A stretch of DNA of 64,000 nucleotides. Source: Auricularia sp. M13. Lineage: Eukaryota; Basidiomycota; Agaricomycetes; Auriculariales; Auriculariaceae. The stretch spans positions 372,001-436,000 of the forward strand of contig CM073200.1 in assembly GCA_037042915.1 (NCBI GenBank). The letters are read 5' to 3'. Positions 21,649-32,258 of the stretch are shown one piece after another. The notes beneath the pieces were generated by a model. It was given only the letters and a program-made list of their open reading frames with translations, did not search any database and was not told the DNA's origin. A program made the position numbers and the translations under genes. Position 1 is the first letter of the stretch, and each line of letters starts with the position of its first letter.

Positions 21649-24600
21649 CTATCGTCGATTCTCATCCCTCTCCCAAAAGGAAGGGTCGTCCGATTCCAAA
21701 ACAATGCGCTGCTCCTCGGCCGTCCAACCAGACTTGGGATCGTCGTCTTGCAGTTTGCGTCTCATCAACTCCATCCGCTCAGGCTCCATCAAGAGCGCAG
21801 CGAGCCGCGCCGCGTGCTGCGTACGGACCCATAGCACAAACGTCGAGTAATTCAGGGCCCCTGTTGGCGTGGAGATGTCGTACGCTCTGCAGTTCAACTC
21901 CAGTATGTGAACCTAGCACGGCAGTCAGCGTGCGAACGCCGGAATCGACGAGTCTTGCCTTATCCTGAGCGCCATCGGTGCCTTTATCTGCCCACGACAT
22001 GACGACTACCCCAACAGTCCCCTCTGTCAAAAGACCGAAGACAGGGAAATCGAAGATTCCCATGAAGGCCAAATACTTCACAGCCGCAACCAAGCATACA
22101 CGAAGCCGGTTGCTATCCGCAATCTTGAATGGCTCGTGCTTGGTGCCGTATACGGTGACAAGCAGAGGAAATGAGCACCACGGGGGATCCTGGTGCGCTG
22201 ATCGATTCGAGGCCGATTCTTGACGCGTCTTGGTTTCTTGAGTAGCAACGTCGACTATAAAATGGTTAGCAAAGCGGGCAGCTATCTGAGGTCACTTAGT
22301 ACCATGCGTACTCCTCATATTCTCCGATGGAGCCATGTGATCAGGGTAGTCGTGATGGCAGGTTCGAATCATGTCGAAGGTGTCGTAGGCGAGCTGCGCC
22401 CGCGGCTCAACATCGTCAGAATCCCAGTCTGTTTCGCCGTGAACATAACGGTCTCCAGAGTCTCTGAACCCCGCAATCAAACAGCGCTTCGAGATTGCAG
22501 ATGATAGAGGGTGATCGCGAATAGCGAGCGCGATAAAATTATCGCAGTGAGCGGTCAATGGCCCGTGCATAGCACGCAGTTGTGTATCCTCCGTTTCAGA
22601 CTGCCAAAGGCTGCAGTCAGAGATAAACCTATTTTTCGCCGCGCAAATCTTGCTGATTACAGCTGCGTCGCCGTCACGGTCTAATAGTGCGCGAACGGAG
22701 TCGAAATCGATTGTGTGTTCACTGTAGAAGTTCCACGCGCTGAGCCAAGCTTCTCTCGAAGAATCATGATCGGGTATAGTATCCATGTAGTCGTTCCTTG
22801 GTAGCCGAAAGACAGTATCACCACTGGCAAGCCATGAGCAGACAAAAAACAGTCTAAGTCGTGCAACATACGTTTGATGAATGGAAAATGCAGCGGTGGC
22901 AGGCACATCGAGCCACGAAAGCGTATCCCAAAGCGCCCTTCGCGTGGAATAGTTGATGAGCGGTTTGTCCATCGAATTTTTTGCCAGAGCGGCCATTTCG
23001 AGAATTATGCCGAGATGCCTATCCAGAGCGGTACTAACGACGTCGTCAGGGTCGCGAGCAGAGTCCAGGATCATGCTGCTCGTGCTCGTGCTAGCGAGAA
23101 TCAACCTTTCTCTCGCAGTATTATGGCGAGGCGGAACTTGAGGGACACATGCCTGCGAGGGCATCAGATGATGCAAGCTGATTCCCGAGTTCATACCGAG
23201 GTCCGCCATTGGCACGGCCAATGATACCGCGTAGCCAAGTGGTAATGCTTAAAGAGCGCCAGATATTCGCGAGAAACGGCTTCGCTCAACGACTCGGTGT
23301 TGTCGTGCAACTTGGCTTTAGGGGGAAGCACGTCGTACACAGCAAATCGGTCGAGAAGCCAGGCCGCGACCGCCGTTGGATGACGATTTCTTTTCTCTCG
23401 CATGGCCAAGAACCTGGACGGCGTCAGGGATGTGACATTGAGCATCGAAACTTACATATGCAAATTTCGTTCGCAAAAGTCGGTGCTGGCTCAAGGATTT
23501 AGTTACGTATCAGCGACTGAGCTTGAGTGCGTCAGCCTTCGCCTCCAAGTGTGCAAAAGCATAAGACTCACCGAAATAACGGTGCTCACAGGCTCCGCTC
23601 GCTCCATTGTTCCAGTGAACTGCATGATCAGTATACGTAATAGCCTCCACAAAATACACCTACTAGAGCCTATTGTCAGGATGCGAAGGGTTGACCATCT
23701 CACTGCAGGACAGTAAGCGTTGCGACAAGTAGCATAGATAGACTGGTACCGACCAACGATACTGGTCAATATTATGGACCCATGCGCTTACATCTTTCAA
23801 GCAGTTTTCCGGCGGCTCGCATTCCTGATCAGCGCGCCAACATACGAGCTCATCATCCTGAATGGGCTGAGCGGCACTGAGATCTGGAATGATCAAGGGT
23901 TCAAGTGATAGCAAAAGCTGCGCAAGGCAGAGCGCTGCCACGGGATTCGTAAGAGAGAATATTCCGTTTGCGGAGCCGCCATCCATGGACAGTGGTGCGT
24001 GTAGGACGTGCATCTCTGGCTGGTCGCAAATTAATAATACACAGCACATCTCAGCTGAAATAACGCACCAACTGCCCATCTAGCGTCTCATCGTCGTCTA
24101 GCCAGGCAACAATGGTTTGGACAGAACTAGTATGGGCCATGTAGCTCAAGCCCAGCACAGGCGTGCGTATGCGCCAAGCTAGCCGTTGATAAAGAACGCT
24201 GGACAGCACGTCATAAATGGCGTTCTGAGTTGCCAGGGCAAGAACTGCTATCGAGGGGGTGGATACGTTGGCAGCGTATAAATGATACTGCTGGGAGCGC
24301 GCAAGTGGCGCGGGTGCAGCATTTAGAGTCTCATATGACGGGGGAGGGATCCGAACGGCTGGGGTGCGCCGTAGCCATTCGGAAAGGTAGTAGAAGCTTG
24401 CATATGAGGCGTCGGCATCGTCCATGGGAGTAGATGATGCGCTGGGATGCACGCTAGGCATCGTTGCGGCGCGAGGCACATCACAAAACGTCTGCCATGC
24501 GTACGGTAAGGAGATTGCGGCAATGCAAGCGGCGGACGCGTGCATGGGATGAAGATTGCTGAAAGAGGACAACGCGGCAGGGTACTTTCGGAGAGCATAT

Positions 24601-25023
24601 CGAACATTGTCCCTGGCAAATGGTATTAGCCACGTAAGCCGCCTCCAACTCCATAACGTACTGGACGACGATCTTCGTTTCATACCGAGCCAACACGACT
24701 TCAATAAAGAGAGTCAATATCGAGTTTGCAGAACCGAAGGGATTCGAGGCTTGGATATCGATGCTACCGGTCTCGCGAACAATCCATAATACGCCATCAA
24801 GAATATCCAGCAGCTGTCGACCAATTCCAGAGAGTGAAGCGTAACGCTCTTGGAGCTCGCTCGAACTTCTGGCTGCGTCAATCGTTTCCGCGATGTCGAA
24901 CGGTAAAGGCTTTGTATAGAGGCTGACAAGATGCTGAACCGTATCAGGAATCGAGTATGTCGCGTCGCCCAACCAGTGTTTCCGAATGTACGGATGGTCT
25001 GGCACGACGGAGAGGAGCGGCAT
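21649..25023 (-). CDS. Type I unrecognised large multi-exon protein, copy I-A
   Basis: I do not recognise this family. Four copies occur in the window. The ATG at 25023 begins MPLLSVVPDHPYIRKHWLGD, and short introns separate the blocks. Conserved across copies: SSVLYQRLAWRIRTPVLGLS near 24.2 kb; CWRADQE near 23.85 kb; WLLDRFAVYDVLPP near 23.35 kb; YHWPCQWRTS; and a C-terminal domain with FPLLVTVYGTK, IADSNRLRVCLVAAVKYLA, GIFDFPVFGLLTEGTVGVVV (22.1-22.2 kb) and ELNCRAYDISTPTGALNYST. Its N-terminal part differs from the other copies and may be more complete or mis-modelled. No signal peptide or membrane segment is evident. The C-terminal domain is shared with the type II genes but lacks their E-x-K and Q-x3-Y residues. 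Most exon borders were not checked base by base. Confidence 0.6.
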
Positions 25024-25539
25024 GGTGAGTTGGACCGGAAACTACCGGCTGCCGTGAACTTAGCCTATCAGTTGAGGTGTTACTCGCGCGCCTCGTCCGC
25101 TCGTCCTCTTGCATCACGTGCAAAATTAACGACAGTGGTCCAATAGCGTAAGCTTGAATGCAGTATTGTGTCTGCTTTCTGCCGTCGCTGACAGTTTCTA
25201 CCTGGTACCATTGTCCGCGACCTTCTGCATTAAGCACATCTCAACGTGTGTTCTTCGGGAGGGGGCCATCGCTTCCAGACTCTGCGATGTTGCTTATTCG
25301 CAGTGTAAAACCCATCGATTGCGACAGCTTCTCTTATTGTCTCCTCTTCATCGGGAAGCAATCTTCAACCTTGTGCTCGTGCCCAGCCCATCGATTCCGC
25401 ACGGGCGCCGCAAACTTCGCTCGCACATGCCATATCCAGCCCTTCTTGGGCGCCTGATACACACCATCGTTTACCACATATAAGGACGTGTTCTCGCAAC
25501 GGGCTCCCTGGAGACGCCGAGTCCTGGACCGTTCTCGCC
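25024..25539. other. Divergent spacer between type I copy I-A and type II gene II-A
   Basis: About 520 bases between two start codons pointing away from each other. Presumed shared promoter region. Open frames at 25154-25483 show no recognisable product. Confidence 0.45.
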
Positions 25540-27841
25540 ATGTCCAATTCCAATGCAGGATCCAGGTGCGCTTTCGAAAGGCTGACCTTTGATATAACTG
25601 ATACCAATTCAGTTATCTATCCGTGCCTACCATTTCTGGAGGAAAGGTTGGCAGCCACGAAGCTACACGGTACGTCGACCTGACACTTTGCGACATCACA
25701 CTGTGACCTGATCTCGACGCAAAGTTTCTCAAAGTTAGTCCTTGACTCCCTCGAGTCTGAAGGGATTCTGTGCTCATCATATATTCCTAGTTGGTGTGGA
25801 GCTAAGGAGGGCACCACATCCGGCGTCGACGACCCTCCCAGTCTCAGATTGTACACGGAGGCAGCCTACCGCCTCACACAGATCCCGACCGTACTCTGGG
25901 CCGACGAAGAAGCATTGAAGAAATTATTCGCGCTCAATCTTGAATTTCGGCAACATGAGAAACATTATCGCATGCTACGGGAAGCCACACGCTTTCGCTG
26001 GAGCGATAAGCTCCAGGTAATCCCTCTATTGGCACTCTCCGGCTTCGCGTATTTATTCTTATGCAGGCAGTCCTCTCATCGTGTTTGGAAGGTCCCGGCG
26101 CTGACACTATCGCGAGTGACATTCAGATGTTCGCCTTCAAGCTCCAAACCGCTGTTCGTGGGCGCGCTGAACATCGAGAGATTCACAACCATCCATCCGA
26201 TTTCGCCGATCTTGGTCCTGCTGGTCCAGCCATTGAAACGTTGCTGGCTCGGAAGCTTCGCCGATTGCTCATCTACGTCGTATCGGCCGCTGGTTTCCAG
26301 ACTATCATGAGATTCGGTGCATATGACATAGTCGAGGCCGAAGTGCGAACGAACATCGATTCCATTATACGGTACTTCCTGAATGATGATAAAGGCAACA
26401 TTGTTACCCTGTGAGTGCTCATGCGGTCAATTCATGGTCCCAGGATTTGGGCTCATTCTTCATCGCAGTCAGGAGCGTACGTTGAACCTTCCTCGGTTTT
26501 CCTACTTCGACGCTGTTTCGAAGGGGAAGGCCCCTCGAGACGTCGACAACGCGCTTCAGACGCAATGCGATGGGCATCTGGCTATCCAGAGGGCAGCTTT
26601 CGCTGAATGGACTGTCGCTCGGCTCCAGAAAATCTACGGCGTTTCCGATGCTCTCATTAAGGCGTACGCGGACGAACTCAAGCGGGGTCTTCCCAGTTTA
26701 CTCGAGGCGCAGTTTAAGCGGTCGGAAGCGACTATCACTTCATGGGAGGACGCGAGCAGTAACTATCACAAGTACATGCAGGAATCTCCTCGGGTTGCTC
26801 GATGCGATTCTGCCACGTGCCTGAGGATCACCCCGAATTTCTTCACCAGTCGCCAAGTCAAAGAGAGCCTCACAGCAGTCTTCGCAGACAAAGAGCTCAA
26901 AGATCGACTCACACGCGAATTTGCCCTTGTACGCCTGACCCAGGCGGAAGCCGAGCGTAGCTTCTCAACTGGCAAAGTCGACGACGCGGCGCCGAACTCG
27001 AAGATGAAGCGGAGTGACTTCCTTGGCCGTATCGTCGATACGTCAGAGGGGCAAGACATTATAGGAACGGCGGTGTTTGATGCGGGTGAGTGATTCAACT
27101 CCTACCTTACCAAACGAGGCTAATAAGTTTTCAAGAGCGGCGTAACGCTGCGGATGCACAGACCTCTGACCAAGAATACCGTAGCGAGCAAGTTACCCAG
27201 GTAGGTTGATTACGTTCAACCTTTTGGCAATGTCTGCTCACGTCAGTGAAGGGTCAAGGCCAGACGGGCGCACCTCCTCTCGACGACGTCGACGCCTATA
27301 ACGGCGAGAACACTGCTACCAACGATGCGCTCCTCATTCCAATCTTGATGGGCGAGAACAAACGCCTCAAGTTGTCGTCCTCTTTTGATGTCAGGGGTCC
27401 CAACCAGGAGAGGATGTACGTATTCGGCGGCGTTCGATTTTTGAGGCTTTTCGGCATCCACAATATGCCCGTGTTTGGCTACGTCAGCGAGGGCAACACC
27501 ATAGCGATTTCATACGCTTGGTCAACCGTCAGCCCTGATCGGAAAGCTGCAGTCCCACACTCGGTAAGTCACCGATTTCTGGACACTCAAATACTCACTT
27601 TCTGTAGACCTGGATCATTGAGCGCAAAACCGTCGTTTATCAGCTCAACGTCCCCGCAGACGCTCTTAACTTCGCTACTTTCCTTGCATGGATCAAGCAC
27701 AAGCATATTCCGGAGCTTCGCGAGGCTATCAAGGCGAATGAACTCGAGTTCCTCAAGTTCGTGAACGCAGCTTTGTCAAAGGACCCCGGAGAAACGCACT
27801 GGACTCAGTCGCACCAGCACCCGCCAAAGAAAGCAAGTTGA
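25540..27841 (+). CDS. Type II unrecognised protein with RecB-nuclease-like C-terminal domain, copy II-A
   Basis: Family not recognised; paralogous to the gene at 60244-62615. The ATG at 25540 begins MSNSNAGSRCAFERLTF. Later exons give YTEAAYRLTQIPTVLWADEE, then from 26065 a block ending DDKGNIVTL, joined by a GTGAGT intron to QERTLNLPRFSYFDAV. A long exon to about 27089 holds LTQAEAERSFS. The C-terminal domain has LIPILMGENKRL, then NQERMYVFGGVRFLRLFGI, MPVFGYVSEGNTIAISYAW, and after one intron TWIIERKTVVYQLNVPADAL, stop at 27841. E-x-K followed by Q-x3-Y resembles motifs II and III of RecB-type PD-(D/E)XK nucleases; nuclease activity is only inferred. Borders near 25.67-25.73 kb and 27.18-27.25 kb are uncertain. 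Confidence 0.6.
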
Positions 27842-28438
27842 AGACGACCGACGTATTGCGCTCCGACCATGGTGTCCTCGATGCGAGATGATGTATCGTG
27901 TATAATATGTAACAATCCCATTTTGTTTCATTATCGAGCGATGCGGGGACTGTGCCGAGAATAGACCGTTTGAGAGCTGTCATATTGAGGCTGGCAAGCA
28001 GATGCTGGTGCTGCGGCCCGGGCAGCAACAAACGACCCATATGCTATCATGCCGCCATAACTGCAGTCGCGTCCTGGGACAACAAGAAACTCGTTGTACC
28101 CTCAAGACAGACGGAAAGCAAGGAGTTTGTGGGGGTGTCCTAGCTTCGACAGTTTTGTGGGGTCTGCTATTCGTCTGCTGGGATGGCGATTCTGTCTTTC
28201 AAACTTCAAAGTTTGTTTAGTTTGTGGATGCTCATAGGTCTCTTTTTTCAATTCAGGCAAGCGTCGACCAATAGGCAGGGTACCGGTAATGGTTGGGTAA
28301 TGGTCATTCTCAGACGAGGCGCGGAGTGGGACTTTGACATGCGACTTTACTGTAACCTCGTATCCGCAAAAAGGTTTACCTCCAAGTTCACAGTGTTTCT
28401 CGTCGTCTAACTATTGCCGTGCAGCTACGTTTGCCGTT
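27842..28438. other. Intergenic stretch between two gene 3' ends
   Basis: Convergent region of about 600 bases. Contains short A/T-richer segments but no gene I can support. Confidence 0.5.
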
Positions 28439-29305
28439 CTACTTGGTAGCCAAGAGGACGTAGGCCTCAAACTTGATGCCCCCGAACTGCTCGATCTCTT
28501 CCTTGACAGACTGGTCGACAGCCTCAGCCCACCTGGCCTCCTCCTCGGCCGTGTACCCCGCCCGCGCCTTGGCCACCATCGGGCCCACCATGAGCGTAGT
28601 CAGCCCAGCAATGTTCTCCTCGTCGTTGACAATCAGGACCTTTTCCTCCACGGAGATCTTGGCGCTGCTGAATCCGCCCTTCTCGATGGTCTTCTGCAGG
28701 ACGGCCTCCTCGAAAAACTCGGCGCCCGGCGAGGGAATGGGCGGCAGGTCCGGGCGGACCCTCTTCTGCGCGGCGTGGACGATGCACAGCGGCGCAAAGC
28801 GGCGCCAGCACGTGACGACGGCGAGGCCGCCCCCGCGCAGGGTGCGGTGCGTCTCGCGGACGGCGTCGATGGGGCGCAGGAAGGTGAAGATGCTGAAGTT
28901 GCTGATGGAGTGCGTGAAGTAGCCGTCGGGCACCGACGCCAGGTCCTGCGAGTCGAGCTCCTTGCAGTCGACGCGGGGCAGCGCGGTGGAGACGAGCGAC
29001 TCGCGCGCAGCCGCCACCATCATCGGGACGTTGTCCGACACCAGTATCTCCTTGGGCAGCTGCTCCTTGGGGATGGTGGCGACGAGGGCGGCGGCGCCTA
29101 TCCCAGGGCCCGCCGCCGTGTCGTGGACGACCGAGTCCGGACCGATTGGGTTGGCGGACGTTTGTATGCTGTCGGTGACAACATCGGCCAGTATATTGAG
29201 GGTCACCTGGCCCGTCTGGCGGATGTAGACATTCGCAAACTTGGAGAAGTAGTCGGGGGGAGTTGCGGGTGCTGAGGAGACATCTTGAAGACGTAGAGTG
29301 ACCAC
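28439..29305 (-). CDS. Class I SAM-dependent methyltransferase (start doubtful)
   Basis: An uninterrupted frame of about 288 codons. The N-terminal region APATPPDYFSKFANVYIRQT is followed by a SAM-binding fold: VVHDTAAGPGIGAAALVAT (motif I, with DTAAGPG for the usual D/E-x-G-x-G), ILVSDNVPMMVAAARE, SISNFSIFTFLRPIDAVRE (motif IV region) and GGGLAVVTCWRR. It resembles small-molecule methyltransferases of fungal secondary metabolism, but no substrate can be named. No in-frame ATG precedes the first conserved residues; the frame opens at a GTG. An ATG lies at about 29284 in another frame, just before the conserved block, separated by an apparent extra TC dinucleotide. Either an upstream exon is missing from the model, or the gene is frameshifted at its start. 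Confidence 0.7.
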   Translation of the reverse strand: MVTLRLQDVSSAPATPPDYFSKFANVYIRQTGQVTLNILADVVTDSIQTSANPIGPDSVVHDTAAGPGIGAAALVATIPKEQLPKEILVSDNVPMMVAAARESLVSTALPRVDCKELDSQDLASVPDGYFTHSISNFSIFTFLRPIDAVRETHRTLRGGGLAVVTCWRRFAPLCIVHAAQKRVRPDLPPIPSPGAEFFEEAVLQKTIEKGGFSSAKISVEEKVLIVNDEENIAGLTTLMVGPMVAKARAGYTAEEEARWAEAVDQSVKEEIEQFGGIKFEAYVLLATK

Positions 29306-29942
29306 TGAGTACTGAGTACTGAGATCTGAGAGACTATCCAGGGATCAACTTCCTATATCGATTCTCAAAGATCCATTTGAGACTTTTCGACGCCCTCCCT
29401 TACCCCTCCTTGGAGAAAACACCGGACTGCGTGATACGGCCGTATCGATATAAACGGTGTCTCCCTAGCGGCAAGCAACTCCGGACGCAGGACAGAAACG
29501 GTGTTCTCGAACCGGTGAGGACTATCCCCAAGTCTCATTGGCCATCGGGGGTCGCAGCGCAGCCAAGTCGTAGACGGCGCCAGGGGCGCGCGCGGTGCAT
29601 CACGGCGTGTGACCATAGAGTATACACGCCATGCGAACGAAGAGCCCAAACCAGATTCAGAACCAAAGGGAGAAAAAGCAAGGAAGGCACATCGCAGAAC
29701 GGCAACCAAGGGGTGAAAGAAAGAAAGATGGTATGTAACCGGGTCGGGTTCGTAAGCGCTGTGGGGGGAGAGCGACTGGGGACTGGGGACTGAGCGAGCG
29801 TGCAGGGACATGCGGAGCGGGGCACTATAATGCGGTGGGGCGATGATACTACACAATATATGGGCAGGCAGGCCAAGGGCGTCATGATAGAGTACGTGAG
29901 CGTTTGGAAAGCGAGATAGTATGAGCGGAGAGGCTGGCTGCT
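29306..29942. other. Spacer: methyltransferase promoter and 3' flank of the Ubc2-like gene
   Basis: Open frames on both strands here have no recognisable domain. A short direct repeat 'actgagtactgagtactgag' lies at about 29303-29322. Confidence 0.45.
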
Positions 29943-32174
29943 TTAGATGAAGCCGGCCGTTCGGGGCGCCTGCGCGGCGTGCGGGAACGCGGGCGAGAGC
30001 GGCGACTCGACGCTCGACCCTGCGTACCGGAGTTCGGTGTCTAGGAGAGTCGTAGCGGCAGCGGTGGACGCGTTGACGTTCGTGTTGATGGTCGGGCCAG
30101 CCGTCGGGGTGTACGGCACACCGGCCGAGGAACTCGACGAGGACGCTTTGCCGATGAACCAGGATGGTACCCATCCACGGTCGCCCCCGTTCTCCTTGAC
30201 GGCCTGCGAAAGCGTGGTCAGCAAAGGATAAATAAGGCATGTGTGCGCAGGTTGCTCACATAGGACCAGTGGTTGTACCGCTTGAACACGCGCAGAGAGT
30301 CGTCCTTGGCCAACTCGAGCTCCTCGTCGCCCTTCTTGTGGTAGTCCATGAGCGCGACGCCAGGGAAGCTCGTGGAGATGATGCTGAGCGGCAAAATGGG
30401 GTTCTTGCCTGCCACGGAGCTTGGGCTGGCAGTGCCGGCCGCCTCGGCGACAGCTGTCGCGACTGGCACACGCGTCTCGAGCAGACACCCTGCAGGGACC
30501 CAGCCCGATCGCCCGTTGTCCGGGTCGACGACGCCAGTGCCCTGCGGGTCGCACTGCACATTCCACCAGCCGCGGGCGCGGTGGAGAATGATGTAATAGT
30601 CGCCGACGACAACGTCCAGCTCGTCGTCCTGCTCCGCCATGTACGGGTAGATGGACACGGCGTATGAGATGCCCGACGGCGTGAGAACCCAGTCCTCGTC
30701 CGAGTTGCTGTTGCCCGTCTGCGTGCGCGCCTTGCCCGCGGCCGCCTGGGCGCCGGCCTCTTCGGTGGGAACCTCCGCGTTCGCCTTGGACACCCCGGGA
30801 GGGTCGACGCCACCAGGGGACATGACGTCTGGCCACGGTGCCGCGCCGACTTGCGGTGCATTCGTCTTGATGGCAGGCGGGTGCAGCGTCGGGCGGGCGG
30901 CGTTGTTCTGACCCGAGACGTCGCCTGCCTGCTTCTGCCGCTGCGCCTGTTTCTGCTTTGCCACCGCAATAGGGGAGCGAATGTCCTTGATGTGCTTGAG
31001 CATGAACACCGGATTCTTCTTGGCCTCCTTGAGCTTCTGGAACAGCAGCAGCGGTTTCTCGTCGTAGCTGAGGCAGCGCTCGGTGTTGCCGTAGCAGATG
31101 AACATGGCGTAGTTCTGCCAGTCGTCGTTGTTGATCTTGTACTTCTTCAGGGCGGCCGGAAGGACCTTCCACGCAGGGTCGTCGAGCGAGACTTTGAAGC
31201 TCTTTAGGGTGTCTGAGCTGGCAGCCGCAGCCGCCGAGCTCGACTCGGCTGTGGGTTGCTGCTGCTGGGTGTTGACCGGCGCGGGCTGCGGTCGCGCGTG
31301 CTGACTGGCTCCGTTCGGGCGCAGTGTGTTCGAGCCTGAGGCGGACGGCGGGGTCGCATTCTGTTGTCGGTATGCGCTGTGTTTGTTGGCCGGGATCGGC
31401 TGTAGGCGTCGACCGTCAGAATAGCGTGCATCGCCGGGACGTGCGCACATACGGGCACATCATGCTCCATGGCCTGCGGCGAAGAGCGGGGCGAGTCCGA
31501 GATGTTGGGGTCCAGCGAAGACTTGGTGGGAGACTTTGCGGGCTTGACATAGGTGGCCCATTTGAATGACGGCTGGCGGGACAGGGTGTGGTCCTGCTGC
31601 TGTACCTGCTGTTGCTGTGAGTGCTGCGGCTTCTTGCTCGAGTCCGTCTGTTCGAGGTGTATAAACCGATCAACGAGACGCTGGTTCTCGAGTTCCAGTG
31701 TGCGCAGGCGCTCGCCTGAGAGCTGATAAGCGTAATGAAAGAAATCAGGCCTGACCCTGACCTTGCTCGCGGACGATTTCGTTCAGTCTTTCGAGCGAAA
31801 TGGTCTCCTGGCCGTCCTTTGCCTCGGCTGCGGGGGCGTGAGCGGGGCCTCTAAGCGCAGGCAACGGCGCTCACAGGGCGGGACGTAGTGATCCGGCTCA
31901 ATGGGAACGTTGTGCGCGATCTTGACGTGGTACACGGCCTTGAGGATCGCCAGGCGCTGGCCAATGGTCCCAATGCCGGCCTCCTTGAGCCCTTCCGAGT
32001 CCAGCGTGGCCAGAACGTCGCCGGTGATGGACTGCTCTGCGGGCGGGCGTCAGCGTCGCGCGTGCGCCGTGGGCGGGAGCACCGACCCTGTATCTGAGCG
32101 TCGAAGTCAAAGCCCAGAGAGTGCATCCAGTTGCAGACGGCCTGCTCATCCCAGTCCATGATGGTGTCGCCCAT
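29943..32174 (-). CDS. ubc2: Ste50/Ubc2-type MAPK adaptor: SAM, RA and two SH3 domains
   Basis: Adaptor that links small GTPases and MAPK kinase kinases in pheromone and morphogenesis signalling. The ATG at 32174 opens MGDTIMDWDEQAVCNWMHSL, a SAM domain that continues across an intron as EQSITGDVLATLDSEGLKEA and IGQRLAILKAVYHVKI. A coiled-coil/Gln-rich linker follows. The RA domain (about 31.2-30.95 kb) reads SFKVSLDDPAWKVLPAALKK and YDEKPLLLFQKLKEAKKNPV. Two SH3 domains close the protein: SIYPYMAEQDDELDVVVGDY with SGWVPAGCL, and ALMDYHKKGDEELELAKDD with RGWVPSWFIG; an intron splits the second. The extra SH3 pair is known for Ubc2 of Ustilago and other basidiomycetes and absent from yeast Ste50. 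Exact intron borders in the linker were not all placed. Divergent from IPI3. Confidence 0.9.
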
Positions 32175-32258
32175 GTTGCCGGTCGCTGCGAGCCTGCTGA
32201 ACGATGACCGGTTCAAGTCCAAGCGCGGAGTGCCAAGTCGTCTGCCCGCCGCTCTCAG
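32175..32258. promoter_or_regulatory. Short divergent promoter, Ubc2-like / IPI3
   Basis: 84 bases separate the two opposed start codons (32174 and 32259). No specific element identified. Confidence 0.45.

Noticed and set aside
22355-22375. 'ggttcgaatc', a tRNA B-box-like motif
   Set aside because: It lies in a conserved exon of type I copy I-A, and no A box or cloverleaf could be formed around it. No tRNA was found in the window.
28334-29275. Long plus-strand open frame (313 codons)
   Set aside because: It is antisense to the conserved methyltransferase, rich in repeats of Asp/Gly/Arg, and a by-product of GC-rich third positions.
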